A DNA stretch of 35,497 bases from Lachnospiraceae bacterium (lineage in GTDB: Bacteria; Bacillota; Clostridia; Lachnospirales; Lachnospiraceae), in the NCBI GenBank assembly GCA_021442455.1, contig JABUSY010000026.1:1-35497 (forward strand), read 5' to 3'. A program made the translations under genes and the position numbers. Positions 13,801 through 24,490 of the stretch are shown here, in pieces. The notes beneath the pieces are model-generated. The model made no database searches. It was not told the origin of the DNA and saw only the letters and a program-made list of their open reading frames with translations. How positions within the stretch are numbered: the first letter of the stretch is position 1; every line of letters starts with the position of its first letter.

Positions 13801-14536
13801 ACAAAGTTCTGGTGACTTAAGAATGGCACTAAGGAATTTTTTAGGATACATGTTTGCTTCTATAATGGAGAATTATCAATCTTACAGACGCTGATGCAAT
13901 ATTCTGAGAGACGAGATTTCGGGCGGAAATCTGGGATGTCCCTGAATGATGGAACAATTTTCGTCATCTACTATATTGACAGTGAAGATGTGATAAAAAG
14001 ATATAGAAGCTACTTTGAACATTGAAAATTGCAAAGATGTTAGCTCACATACGGGTTTGTCTTGATACAAATTGTAGAAAAAATTATGCGTAATATTTCA
14101 TTATAAAAACAACAGCATCCGGCTATGAAAAAAGAGTAGTCTTGAAGAATCAGGCTCGTGGATCTTGAAAACATAGTTGTATTTTATTTACAATTTAGCG
14201 ATTCTTCTTTATTATTTTTAATAGTAAAACCTTCAACTTATGCATCATACTTGAGACATATGCGATCTTTCGGTAGAGATGTTATAAATTTTGATTCATA
14301 TCTGTCTAAAACTGCATAATATTTCCTTCTTTAAAACAGCAATAGATGCAATAATCAGTATTTAGACAACGTCAATTTATCACTCATAGTTTTTCGGTGA
14401 GTTGTTGCTATAACTTCGATAGTTATAGATGATAGATGTAGATAATTCAATCCACGTTTCGTTTCACTTGTTTCGCATGCTCGATGATTTGAAAGCAACA
14501 TTTTGTTAATGAAAATGCTTTTAGAGTAATAAATTG
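4852..14536. other. 9.7 kb gene desert, decayed sequence
   Basis: No intact gene could be supported on either strand over 9.7 kb. Stops occur in every frame, and the longest open stretches (about 75-100 codons, for example minus strand 5954-6253) have no recognisable motif, ribosome-binding site or promoter. Some plus-strand stretches read like eroded protein, for example 7247-7468 (about 74 codons beginning DHGVDIYWLDEAID), 11275-11481 and 10145-10300, but I cannot name their families. One segment, 7713-8147, has Cas3-like landmarks and is listed separately. The uneven protein-like patches suggest former genes degraded by point mutation and small indels, not sequence that never coded. Confidence 0.7.
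7713..8147 (+). pseudogene. Possible remnant of a CRISPR Cas3 N-terminus
   Basis: One reading frame carries three pieces in the order expected of a Cas3 N-terminal HD nuclease region. The first is an opening MLYI-x-KIHKDDSDGNIY (7713 on), resembling the family's short N-terminal segment before the EH motif. The second is an HD-like FHDDLGNFLQ followed by AKHPDKKEVDSVSSHAVQY (about 7902-7997). The third is LLDADRSIAAE (about 8085-8117), like the DADR segment after the HD domain. Between 7837 and 8144 the only stops are two TAG (8037, 8046). A TAA near 7834 and the TGA at 8145 break the frame. The helicase half with its GGGKT motif is not recognisable, nor are other cas genes or an array. The identification rests on remembered family patterns and is tentative. 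Confidence 0.3.
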
Positions 14537-14566
14537 TTGACAAATTATAAAACTGTATTATATAAT
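14537..14566 (+). promoter_or_regulatory. Promoter upstream of the aspS leader
   Basis: TTGACA (14537-14542) and TATAAT (14561-14566) are 18 bases apart; the overlapping TATATA would give a spacing of 16. This is a consensus-quality promoter about 340 bases upstream of aspS. The long distance is explained by the structured leader that follows. Confidence 0.8.
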
Positions 14567-14572
14567 TCCTGC

Positions 14573-14843
14573 AATGGTGATGATGAAAAAGTAATTTAGT
14601 TGATTGTTTTCAGTGAGCGGTGGAGGATGATAAGAAGTTCGTAAAGTAATATTTCTCATCTGCAATTTGACACCGAAAAAAGGAGATAGGTTAAGGTCAG
14701 GATGCACTGTATACTGTGCGATCAAGGGCAAAAAATTAAGTATAAGTGTAAGGTATAAGTGCCTGAAGCGCAGCAATTCAGGCAATACTGTGGACAGTTA
14801 CTGTTGGTCCTGAGCATCTTGTTTGGGATAAGCAGTTTTTTAT
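14573..14843 (+). promoter_or_regulatory. T-box-like leader and terminator of aspS
   Basis: T-box leaders of Bacillota sense uncharged tRNA and control aminoacyl-tRNA synthetase genes. Here, after the promoter, I see GATGATGAAAAAGTA (AGTA at 14590-14593, as in stem I), then CAGTGAGCGGTGG (14611-14623), resembling the AGAGAGC...GGTG region of the stem I apex. CCGAA...AGATAGG (14673-14690) is stem II-like, and a perfect 8-bp hairpin (14760-14767 with 14777-14784) could be stem III. TGGA at 14791-14794 fits the T-box bulge. A terminator follows, 14801-14811 pairing with 14825-14835 (10 of 11) with six T. The canonical GGTGGNACCGCG is degraded, and I could not assign the specifier codon with certainty (a GAC lies at 14669). 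The leader may be divergent or partly decayed. Confidence 0.62.
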
Positions 14844-14909
14844 TGTGTGTGTAAGATAAATTGTATAGCAGTACAAAGTTTTTGGTAATCTATTTAAAAA
14901 GGAGAAAAA

Positions 14910-16658
14910 ATGAAAATATCAAATATTTACCGAAACAGAACTCTGAAACAAGTGAGCGAGAGAGATGTAGGACATACCTTGAAGCTGGCTGGGTGGGTAG
15001 AAAACATTCGGGATCATGGAGGCGTGTCTTTTATTGACCTGAGAGATATGTTTGGGGTTATGCAGGTTGTTATGCGTGATACAAGCCTTTTGGAGAATAT
15101 TAATAAAGAAGATTGTATAACTGTAGAAGGCATTATCGAGCATCGGAACGAAGAAACATATAATCCTAAAATTTCGACTGGTACGATTGAACTGGAGGCT
15201 CATTCTGTGGAGATATTGGGCAAGGTATATAAGCAGCTTCCATTTGAGGTCCTAACATCTCGAGAGAGCAAGGAAGATGTTCGATTGAAATACCGTTATT
15301 TGGATCTTAGAAATAAAAAAGTTCAGGAAAATATAATTTTTCGTTCACAGGTAATCAGTTTTTTGCGCCAGAAAATGACTGAGATGGGATTTTTGGAGAT
15401 TCAAACCCCGATTCTCTGTGCATCCTCTCCAGAAGGTGCCAGGGATTATCTTGTTCCGTCTAGAAAATTTAAGGGAAGATTCTATGCGCTTCCACAGGCT
15501 CCGCAGCAGTATAAACAGTTATTGATGGTGTCAGGGTTTGACAAGTATTTTCAGATCGCTCCCTGCTTCCGCGATGAAGATGCGAGAGCGGACCGATCTC
15601 CGGGTGAGTTCTATCAGTTGGATTTTGAAATGAGTTTTTCCACACAGGAAGATGTATTCCAGGTAGGAGAGAAAGTATTGACGGAGACATTCCGTAAATT
15701 TGCATCTGAAAGTTATGTGATAACGGACGCACCCTATCCGGTGATCAGCTATAAGCAGGCTATGTTGGAATTCGGAACGGATAAACCAGATTTGAGAAAC
15801 CCTCTGAGGATTGTGGATGTAACAGATTTCTTTCAGCGCTGTACTTTTCAGCCTTTTCATGCGAAGACAGTGAGAGCTATTAAAGTACATGCCGCTCTGT
15901 CAAAAGGTTTTCACGAAAAGCTTCTGAATTTCGCTGTTTCTATTGGAATGGGAGGCATTGGCTATTTGGAGATTAACGAAGATATGACCTATAAAGGGCC
16001 GATTGATAAATTTATACCTGATGAAATCAAGAAAGAAATTGCGGATATCGCAGGGCTGGTTCCAGGAGATACGATTTTCTTTATCGCTGATAAAGAAGAA
16101 CAGGCAGCCTTCTTTGCAGGGCAGATACGTACTGAGTTGGGGAATCGGCTAAATCTTTGTGAAAAACAAGCATACAGGTTCTGTTTCGTCAATGATTTTC
16201 CGATGTATGCATATGATTCTGAGAAGAAAAAGGTGAACTTTACGCACAATCCATTCTCCATGCCACAAGGTGGAATGGAAGCGTTAAATACAAAAGATCC
16301 ACTTGACATTCTAGCTTATCAATATGATATCGTGTGCAATGGCGTAGAGATTTCCTCTGGAGCGGTGCGGAACCACAATCTGAATATTATGGTAAAAGCC
16401 TTTGAAATTGCGGGCTATACAGAAGAAGATTTAAAACAGAAGTTTGGTGCACTTTATAATGCTTTTCAGTTTGGTGCTCCTCCGCATGCTGGGATGGCTC
16501 CGGGGATTGAGCGAATGATCATGCTTTTAAGAAATGAAGGAAATATTCGGGAGATTATTCCATTTCCAATGAACGGGAATGCTCAGGACTTCATGTGCGG
16601 GGTTCCAGGCGAAGTAACCGAGACACAGCTGAGAGAGGTTCATATTAAAGTCCGTTAG
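14910..16658 (+). CDS. aspS: Aspartyl-tRNA synthetase
   Basis: A class II synthetase that charges tRNA-Asp. It has 582 residues, near the bacterial norm of about 585-600, with the ATG at 14910 preceded by AAAGGAG (14898-14904). An N-terminal OB-fold anticodon-binding domain is followed by the catalytic core: an SPEGARDYLVPSR segment, motif 2 with FRDEDARADRSPGEFYQ, the inserted GAD domain of bacterial-type enzymes, and motif 3 APGIERMIMLL, in which Glu replaces the more usual Asp. The C-terminus LREVHIKVR is typical. The gene ends TAG immediately followed by in-frame TAA (16659-16661). If UAG is read as sense here, the protein gains only one residue. It stands alone, with no hisS upstream, behind a T-box-like leader. 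Confidence 0.97.
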   Translation: MKISNIYRNRTLKQVSERDVGHTLKLAGWVENIRDHGGVSFIDLRDMFGVMQVVMRDTSLLENINKEDCITVEGIIEHRNEETYNPKISTGTIELEAHSVEILGKVYKQLPFEVLTSRESKEDVRLKYRYLDLRNKKVQENIIFRSQVISFLRQKMTEMGFLEIQTPILCASSPEGARDYLVPSRKFKGRFYALPQAPQQYKQLLMVSGFDKYFQIAPCFRDEDARADRSPGEFYQLDFEMSFSTQEDVFQVGEKVLTETFRKFASESYVITDAPYPVISYKQAMLEFGTDKPDLRNPLRIVDVTDFFQRCTFQPFHAKTVRAIKVHAALSKGFHEKLLNFAVSIGMGGIGYLEINEDMTYKGPIDKFIPDEIKKEIADIAGLVPGDTIFFIADKEEQAAFFAGQIRTELGNRLNLCEKQAYRFCFVNDFPMYAYDSEKKKVNFTHNPFSMPQGGMEALNTKDPLDILAYQYDIVCNGVEISSGAVRNHNLNIMVKAFEIAGYTEEDLKQKFGALYNAFQFGAPPHAGMAPGIERMIMLLRNEGNIREIIPFPMNGNAQDFMCGVPGEVTETQLREVHIKVR

Positions 16659-16661
16659 TAA

Positions 16662-19600
16662 AAGAGGGGATCCGAATGAAGTTAGTTATGTGTATGATGA
16701 GTTTTTGATTTCTGTATTGATCCTAGCCTTTAGCTTGGTGTTCTGGTGATATCCTTCTAGAAAAATGGATAAATCGATTAGTCTCCCACCGGAGAGGAGT
16801 TAAAAATTTTGAAAACGTATAGTTTATGAGCGAAGACTGGCATGTGGGGAATTTGGAATTTTTTCCGTGTTTCGTTTGCAAGGGTGTATTTAGCTGATAT
16901 GCTGTTCGGAGGAAATTTCGGCAGCTTTGAGGATTGTGGTATCGTTGCTTATTCTACTAATCTGGCTGGCAGTTATACTGTTTGGAATGATGCTGGTGAA
17001 ATTTGTTGCTTAAAAGAAAGTTTAGATGAGAAAAATATCAGAGGCATCTGTTATGAGTGTGCTGGATGTTTTGTTTACTGCTAGGGGATTGGGGGAAGCT
17101 AAATCCTGCTAAATACAATATTTTCAGGCTGTTGCAACATCTAAATGGGATCTTGGAGAAACTTCTGGAGGGAAAATAGCAATTAACTATGGTGTATGGG
17201 TTAATTCAGCACAATATAAAATTCCAAAGGATACAGAGAGCTGTATATACTCGATTGCGGATTTCTATATTCAGTTTGGTCACAGGTGTTCCCTGGAGCG
17301 AAGAAATTTTCATCAAAAGGTTTATGTATCAGAATTTGTGACGGTTTTTTCCTATTGGATTGTTGGTCTGATATTAATGTACTGTCGCATACAATCATCC
17401 CCCTCTTTATGTCTGGTATCTGAAAATTTCCTAAATTCAATGATAGTATCATGGAATATCAGGTAGGTCGTATCTGTCTCTGAGGTTCATATAAAATTTT
17501 CTGTTCTCTTGTTTGGGGGTGTATATAGATTTGATAGCAGTCTATAAAAGGCGAAATGTTTTCCTAGTATGAGAATTAGGTTGCTCTTGTGGTGTATGAC
17601 TAAACAGTACCTCGGAGGAGAGTCCCTTTAAGAGACTACAACTTGGGAGGTGATGATATTTGTATCAGGTGTTTTATAAAGCTCGTTGATTGTCCGAATA
17701 CCGGGATGTTTCTGGTTGCTTAGATTGTTGAAGTCGCATAGAGATTTTAAAAAGGTACAAGTTTTTGCATAGCCTCTTAACGGATATTTACATAATGCCA
17801 TAGGCAGCAGCGGAAGGATAAGGTGTTATAAACGAGTGTAAAAATACCGTTTATGATATCTTTGCAGATGAAACACTGTTTTTCTGAAATGACTATCTCT
17901 TTTTTACATACAAATCTCCGGCTGAGAGCGGCTCAATATTTGTATATGATGTAGTTTCTTCGGTAGAAGTTAAAGGTTAATCTATACATTTTGTCTGGTT
18001 TAAAGGAAACGAGGAGTATCTCCCTCGTCAAAAACAAAACTGTGCGGCGATGCATTAACCCATCGTATCGTTTTTCTGGTAGTGTTTACACTGCTGGAGG
18101 TAGATCTTACATAATACTTTGTAGTCTTCGAGAGAATATTCATTTTATCCATCAAGTGGATTGACTTAGTGAAAATCATGATTCTTTTCATAAATAGAAT
18201 GTTTATTTTGCTATATATTGATGGATAATAATAAACTTCATTTGTTGGTGAGTTTATGACTAAAATTAGGATATAAATTGTTATTACCGTGTGGTATTCA
18301 AAATATTTTCAGGCTTTCAAAGAAAAACAGGAGTTGAGTGGTTTTGTTACTTTATAAGAAAAGGAAATGAGGATTATTGTGTACATTTAAAAATAATTGT
18401 TGAAATACTGATTTGAGCATTGGAAGCCAAAAGTGTCAGTGGTGCTGTAAAAACAGGCGGAGAAAATAATTATTATCGTAAAAAGGAACACGAGCAAATT
18501 TTTCTGGATGATATAAACAGAAGCCATTGTAATGAAGAAAATTGAGAAATGATGATCCGGAATTTAAAAACGTATGCCAAGAGAAGGGGTGACGAAGACA
18601 AAGTAGCAAAGTTGTATGTTGTGGTGTTTGATCAGAGACATTGTTTGTCAACGGTTTTTGCACTGATAATGCTGTATTTTTTGTATATGCATGATGACGC
18701 AAGCTGCTGCAATGAGGTTATGAAACTATATTCCGAAAGCATAGATGAGGCTGCTGAGATATTGAGAGAAGTGCTGCATTCTGGTTATGGAAAAATATAC
18801 TGGAAAGATTAATAGGTAGATTCATTATAATGCTAAAAGAGAAACGCTGATTAAATGCTAATAGGAAGCTGAGATTATATGGCAGAGAATCAGGTATTTT
18901 GATAGCTTTTTTGAATTTGCTTTAGGTCAAAACAGAAAATACTCTAGGCCGGTGGGTAGGAAATACAGTTATCCTACTTCATAGGATCAGAAAATAAGCA
19001 GCGGTATAACCTGAATTTTTTATAAGACAAGATATCTATGGTATGTACGCTTGAATTGTTGACTTATGGTTTTTTTATATTTATGACAATCAAAGTGGTA
19101 TGTGTATTATAACATATTTATTGAGATTCATGTTTATGCAATGTATGTTATATTTAACAACATATCTGTGTTTTTGATAAAGTTGACAATGAAGTTTGCA
19201 GTAATCTGGATCTTACGTTGAAAGAGATCAATAGTCTGATGGATAAAATTGGTATGCAATGAAGTTTTAGCATTCATAGTGTAAACAGCTAAAGTTTATT
19301 CATGGAGACGTTTGATCTGATCAGTTACGACCTTCGATCCTGGCAACTATGAAGTTATTTTCATCGTTAGGAGATGACAAAGATAAGGCCGTGGACTTTT
19401 TGTCTGTAACTTTCAGTGTATGTTATGGTAAAGTCTTATTTTGTGGTTATAGAAGCATGTGATCTGGAAGATATGTTTGAAAAAAGTATGTTGAAAATTT
19501 GCAAGAAGATTTGGATGTTATTGTGGGTATTATTCATGATACACGTATCTAATCAAAAAAACGACGATGGTCAGAAAAAAGAACAAATTTTTCGTCAGGA

Positions 19601-20258
19601 ATAGCCGAAGTAGAATGATGACAACATCTATAAAGATCTATCAAGCTGATTTGTAGAAAAGTTTCAGGGATAACATTTTGGGAAGATCCTGGAGATTTGT
19701 GCTGTTGGTGATTTTCGCGATCGAAAATGCTTTGTCACGCGATGTTATGGGAAGGGGTAAAATAAGCGATAACTGATAGGAAAGGAGTGTTTTATATGAG
19801 TTTGTATGTAGGTAATAGATGTAGATGTAAAGGATTTACAGGAAAATTTTTAAAAAATAATTGATGATGAGTGGATGCTTAAAACGAAGGAAAAAGCAAA
19901 AAAATAACATGATAACATTCTTCTCTAGGACGGAGGGAGTGAGAATTATGCGAAGAAAGATAGGTTGCAACCGTTTATATACGGATGCGGAGATAGGCAA
20001 AGACATTTGTGAACAAAGGATAGTTCTTTCATTCTGAGTTTTTGTAAAAGACAAGAGAAGGGAGCAATGAGGCCATCTTGGCAAATATGTCCGTAAGGAA
20101 CGAAAGTGATAAGATTGTGAATGCTGGCTTGTTTCTTTAGAAGAGGCATTTGTCATGGGGGGTATATAAGAAGCTTTTATGCATCAGAAGATGCGGATTA
20201 AGATTTGTTTATATCGCTGAAATTGTAAAAACATATCGGGAAATGAAATAATGAAGAA
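16662..20258. other. 3.6 kb gene desert
   Basis: No intact gene is supported. The longest open stretches (80-90 codons, for example 16842-17081 and 18549-18809 on the plus strand) show no family motif. A Shine-Dalgarno-like GGAAAGGAGTG before an ATG near 19797 opens only about 20 codons before TGA. A few hairpins are possible, but none has a convincing T-tract. I read this as eroded former coding sequence. Confidence 0.65.
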
Positions 20259-20271
20259 CAAGGAGGATAAC

Positions 20272-21132
20272 ATGTGGACTGCAGACAACTGGAAAGATTA
20301 CGAGGTTTTGGATACCTCTGACGGAGAAAAGCTGGAGCGCTGGGGAGATTATCTCCTGATTCGGCCGGATCCTTAGGTGATTTGGAGCACGGAGAAGAGG
20401 CATCCTGGCTGGAAACAGTGGAATGGTTATTATCATAGAAATAGCAAAGGTGTGGGCGAATGGGAATGTTTTCATCTTCCGGAACAGTGGTCTATTAGGT
20501 ATGGAAATCTGACTTTTCATTTAAAGCCATTTAGTTTTAAGCATACGGGGCTTTTTCCGGAGCAGGCGGTAAACTGGGATTGGTTTTCTGAAAAGATCAA
20601 GTTTTCCAGGCGTTCGGCTCGGGTGTTGAACCTTTTCGCTTATACAGGCGGCGCTACTATTGCAGCAGTGGCGGCTGGGGCACAGGTAACTCATGTAGAC
20701 GCCTCCAAAGGGATGGTGTCCTGGGCAAAGGAAAATGCAGCATCTTCAGGCCTAGCTAACCATTTGGTGCGATGGTTGGTTGATGAGTGTGTTAAATTTG
20801 TGGCACGAGAGATACGAAGGGGAAATCACTATGATGGAATTATTATGGATCCTCCCTCCTATGGAAGAGGTCCAAAAGGAGAAATTTGGAAGATTGAAAA
20901 TTCTGTGTTTTCATTTATAAAGTTGTGCGAAAAGCTGTTGAGTGATGATCCACTGTTTTTTTTGGTGAATTCTTATACGCCAGGCCTGGCACCTGCCGTG
21001 CTGAAATATATGATGTCTGTTGCGCTGAAAAAACGGGGAGGGAGAGTGGAAGCGTCTGAAATTGGGTTACCTGTAGCGACAACGGGCCTGCGACTGCCCT
21101 GCGGTGCTTCTGGTAGGTGGTCGTTGGAGTAA
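20272..21132 (+). CDS. Class I SAM-dependent methyltransferase (COG1092-like), in-frame TAG
   Basis: A Rossmann-fold methyltransferase resembling the C-terminal catalytic part of rRNA cytosine methyltransferases of the RlmI/RlmK group; the actual substrate is unknown. The start is ATG 20272 with AAGGAGG at 20260-20266. The full length is 286 codons including one internal TAG at codon 35 (20374-20376). Sequence on both sides is family-like: GEKLERWGDYLLIRPDP, then TAG, then VIWSTEKRHPGW. Homologues as I know them have Gln there (RPDPQ). Motif I is VLNLFAYTGGATIAA (about 118-132), then THVDASKGMV, and the catalytic-loop motif is DPPSYGRGPKGE (about 193-204). It ends LPCGASGRW...LE with TAA. No other lesion is visible. 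If TAG is a stop, a shortened product could start only at the GTG just after it, losing a conserved N-terminus. Confidence 0.88.
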
Positions 21133-21224
21133 ACAGATCAGGTGATTTTTGTGTATGTTTTGGCAATCGTGAATCTGGAAGGCGAAAAGGGTAATTTTCT
21201 GAGAACAGAGATGAACGATTTTAC

Positions 21225-21253
21225 TTGACATCTGTTTCTTAGATCACTAGAAT
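21225..21253 (+). promoter_or_regulatory. Promoter of the aminotransferase gene
   Basis: TTGACA (21225-21230) and TAGAAT (21248-21253) are 17 bases apart. The transcript would start near 21260 and carry a leader of about 108 bases before the ATG at 21369. Confidence 0.75.
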
Positions 21254-21368
21254 ACAGTATAAACATTGACGGAGTGATGGGGAGAAGCAATCAGATATTT
21301 TTACCGGCAGAGGAGAAGTCATGGCCAGGCATATTTTATGAGTGTGGATAAAAATTAAGGAGGAAACA

Positions 21369-22667
21369 ATGAGAGCGTATGGGGAACTGACTCGAGAAGA
21401 ACTGTTGGTAATAAAACAGCAAGTAGCAGCCAGCTACGAGAAGGCAAGGGGTAAGGGACTGCAGCTTGATATCTCCAGAGGAAAGCCGTCAAAAACACAG
21501 TTGGATCTGGCGGAAGGAATGTTGACAGCAATATCTTCCAATGAAGACTGTGTGGATATGGATGGCTTGGATTGTAGGAATTACGGCGGATCTATAGGCA
21601 TACCGGAAGCCAGGCGATTAATGGGAGATATGATGGCAGTATCCATGGATCAGGTGGTTGTTTGTGGGAATGCCAGTTTGACGATTATGTTTGATACGGT
21701 ATCTCGCTCGTTTACTCATGGCGTGTTAGGGAATACTCCGTGGAGTAAATTAAACAAAGTTAAATTTCTTTGTCCGGTTCCAGGCTATGACCGTCATTTC
21801 GGGATTACGGAATATTTTGGAGTTGAAATGATCAATGTGCCGATGTTTACTGCGGGTCCGGATATGGATTTACTGGAAAAATTGGTAACGGAGGATGAAA
21901 GTATCAAAGGTATTTGGTGTGTGCCGAAGTATTCCAATCCGCAGGGTATATCCTATTCGAAGGAAACAGTTAGGCGTTTGGCGTTGTTGAAACCGGCGGC
22001 GAAAGATTTTCGGATTTTTTGGGACAATGCGTATTGTATTCATCATCTATATGAGGAAGAAGAAAAACAGGATCGGATACTGAATATCATTGAAGAGTGT
22101 GACAAAGCTGGCAGTCCGGATATGGTTTATGAATTTGTTTCAACCTCAAAGGTAAGCTTTGCGGGAGGAGGTATATCGGCGGTTGCATCTTCCAAGGCTA
22201 ATTTGGAGGAGATCAAGCGTCATATGAATTATCAAATTATCAGCCACGATAAAACTAACCAACTACGTCATGTAAAGTTCTTCAGGGATCTGAAAGGTGT
22301 TAAAGCACATATGATGAAGCATGCGGCGATTATGCGGCCGAAGTTTGAGAGAGTCGTCAGTGTACTGGAGAAGGAGCTTGGAGGCCTGGGAATCGGTTCC
22401 TGGACAATGCCGAAAGGTGGGTATTTTATCTCTTTCGATGCGCTTCCAGGTTGTGCTAGAGCAATTGTAGCCAAGGCAAAAGAAGCGGGTCTTGTTATGA
22501 CAGGTGCTGGAGCTACATATCCTTACAGGAAGGATCCAGAAGATTCTAATATTCGAATAGCTCCTTCATTTCCTACATTGGAAGAGCTGGAAGTGGCTGC
22601 AGATATATTTGTTCTTAGCGTAAAGCTAGTAAGCCTGGACAAGCTGTTAAAAAACGGGTTTAATTAA
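21369..22667 (+). CDS. PLP-dependent aminotransferase, AspT-like (class I, PF12897 type)
   Basis: It resembles the actinobacterial aspartate aminotransferase AspT (subclass Ic), which interconverts aspartate and 2-oxoglutarate with oxaloacetate and glutamate using pyridoxal phosphate. The substrate is inferred from that similarity. The protein is 432 residues, with ATG 21369 behind AAGGAGG (21357-21363). An in-frame GTG at 21342 lies before that site and is rejected. Visible motifs are LDISRGKPS near the N-terminus (about 33-41), CRNYGG (about 69-74), CPVPGYDRHFGITE, VPKYSNPQG with the cofactor-pocket Asn-Pro (about 186-193), WDNAY (about 218-222), the Schiff-base lysine in STSKVSFAGGG (about 261), and the carboxylate-binding Arg region NIRIAPSFP. 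No internal stop and no erosion are seen. It ends in TAA. It has its own promoter and no operon partner. Confidence 0.9.
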   Translation: MRAYGELTREELLVIKQQVAASYEKARGKGLQLDISRGKPSKTQLDLAEGMLTAISSNEDCVDMDGLDCRNYGGSIGIPEARRLMGDMMAVSMDQVVVCGNASLTIMFDTVSRSFTHGVLGNTPWSKLNKVKFLCPVPGYDRHFGITEYFGVEMINVPMFTAGPDMDLLEKLVTEDESIKGIWCVPKYSNPQGISYSKETVRRLALLKPAAKDFRIFWDNAYCIHHLYEEEEKQDRILNIIEECDKAGSPDMVYEFVSTSKVSFAGGGISAVASSKANLEEIKRHMNYQIISHDKTNQLRHVKFFRDLKGVKAHMMKHAAIMRPKFERVVSVLEKELGGLGIGSWTMPKGGYFISFDALPGCARAIVAKAKEAGLVMTGAGATYPYRKDPEDSNIRIAPSFPTLEELEVAADIFVLSVKLVSLDKLLKNGFN

Positions 22668-23430
22668 AATAATAGATATAGATGAAATATTATTTATGCT
22701 GAAACCGTACTTTTTGGAAATATAATATATTTTGTACAAGTGATTCGTTTTTTTAGTATAATAGAATGTTTCCAAGAGACCAATATCATTGCATCGGCTG
22801 ATGCCTACATTATTTATATCAATGATAATGAGATTTATTACGAGATTGTTCCGGAAGTACAGGGGAAAGACTATAAATTATGCAAAGTATGATGTTCTGA
22901 TGAATGAAGCAGATATCCGGAAAAACAGGAGTGAAGTTTGAGATACGGAAGTGAGCCGGTTGAATTCAACGACAGAGGCTACATATTATTTCCGTTAAAT
23001 AATTGTGGATTGTATAAACGTGAGGATGGGAGTTATATGCTGAATCAAGAAACCAGGTAACGAAATGAGTGAAGAATATGGCTTATGAGACGGATACTTT
23101 TAAATTGGAGCATGTATTTAAGATTTCTTTGAGTGTGACACTAACGTAAACGTTGACTACAGGTGAAGATTAAGAATAGTTATCGGTCTACTATAAGATG
23201 CCTTGATGTAGGGCACTTTAAGAAAGAGAGAAATTTACGACAAAGTTTGTATATCTGTACAGAGGCATGGACATAGGTACGAATGCTATTGGAAATACAT
23301 ATGTAAAAAGCTGTATCAAACAACAGACTATGTAGCGTTATAAGGACGGACAGCTTATGCTGGAGTCAGATGTCCTTATAGGCAATGATGTTATAGGAAT
23401 TGAGAGTGGGCTGATTAACATATAGAGAAA
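22668..23430. other. Decayed spacer before ddl
   Basis: Seven hundred and sixty bases without a supportable gene. A TATAAT near 22756 has only a poor -35 at 19-base spacing. Short protein-like fragments (for example a frame containing EIVPEVQGKDYKLCKV near 22830-22890) are broken by TGA and shifts. A 9-bp inverted repeat (23339-23347 with 23372-23380) has a 24-base loop and no T-tract. No clear ddl promoter was found. Confidence 0.6.
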
Positions 23431-23444
23431 ATGAGGAGTGTATT

Positions 23445-24479
23445 ATGAAAATTGTGGTTTTAGCTGGAGGAACCAGTACGGAGAGAGAGGTTTCCATTCT
23501 TTCAGGTACAACAGTCTGCAAAGCGTTGAGGGAAAGAGGACATCAGGCCGTGTTGTTGGATGTGTTTTTTGGCTTAGTTTCCGAAAAATCGTTGAGAGAA
23601 GTCTTTACGGATAATTATGATGTGGATCAGGCTGCTGCTGATATGCGCAGTTTTGATAGGTGGCTGAAGGAAGAGACGGTCCAACGGCGGGAATTTTTCG
23701 GACCTTAGGTAATTCGTCTTTGTCAGGCAGCTGATATCGTTTTTATGGCTCTACATGGTTCCAATGGAGAAGATGGGAAAGTACAGGCAGTTTTTGACCT
23801 ATACGGGATCCGGTACACGGGCACTGGATATCTGAGCAGCGCTATAGCTATGGATAAGTCATTGACCAAACAGTTTTTCAAGGCTTGGAAGGTGCCGACG
23901 CCGAGAGGGACGATTTTCAACAAGGATCAGAAGGATATAGGACTTGAGGCAAACGATTTGGACCTTCCAGTGGTTGTAAAACCGTGCTGCGGAGGTTCCA
24001 GTGTCGGCATTACCATTGCGAGTACTGATGAAGAATATGAGCAATCTTTGAAAGAGGCATTTTCTTATGAAGATCAGATTGTTGTGGAGGAATATATTGA
24101 CGGCCGGGAATTTTCTGTGGCCGTAATCGGTAGTAGGGTTTATCCGGTCATAGAGATTGCTCCTCTGGAAGGTTTTTATGATTATCGAAATAAGTATCAG
24201 GCAGGTTTTACAGTGGAAACCTGCCCGGCAGAACTTTCTCCTGAAAAAACAAGAGAGATACAGAAGTACGCTGAACTAGGAACGAAAGCCCTGAGGATTA
24301 CAGGATATTGCCGGTTGGATTTCATGATGGATCGGGATGAAAGGCTGTATTGTCTAGAAGCAAATACTCTTCCGGGAATGACGCCTACTAGCCTAATTCC
24401 ACAGGAAGCGGAAGTTCTTGGAGAAAGTTATCCTGAATTATGCGAAAAGTTAATTCGGATTTCATTGGAAAAATATTAG
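23445..24479 (+). CDS. ddl: D-alanine--D-alanine ligase, in-frame TAG
   Basis: An ATP-grasp ligase making D-Ala-D-Ala for peptidoglycan. The start is ATG 23445 behind GAGGAGTG. The reading frame is full length (about 344 codons) apart from one TAG at codon 88 (23706-23708), between REFFGP and VIRLCQAADIVFMALHG. Both flanks match the family, where this position is usually a polar residue (Asn is common). Motifs: AGGTSTEREVS (N-terminal loop), LHGSNGEDGKVQ, VVVKPCCGGSSVGI, VEEYIDGREFSV, CRLDFMMD and LEANTLPGMTPTSLIPQEA. The given end is the TAG at 24477-24479. If TAG is sense, the frame continues four codons to TGA at 24492-24494, overlapping the murF ATG as ATGA. No other defect is seen. If TAG is a true stop, this gene is dead. 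Confidence 0.9.
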
Positions 24480-24490
24480 GAGAAGACGCT

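Noticed and set aside
17611..17660. GAGGAGAGTCC, resembling the start of RNase P RNA.
   Set aside because: The flanking conserved segments of RNase P RNA are absent, and no promoter or terminator frames it.
21260..21368. A T-box-like beginning (GACGGAGTGATGGGGAGAAG) in the aminotransferase leader.
   Set aside because: The leader is too short. It has no antiterminator sequence and no terminator, so the resemblance is limited to a few bases.
23339..23380. A 9-bp inverted repeat upstream of ddl as a terminator or riboswitch.
   Set aside because: The 24-base loop and the lack of a T-tract or any known riboswitch core make it unconvincing.
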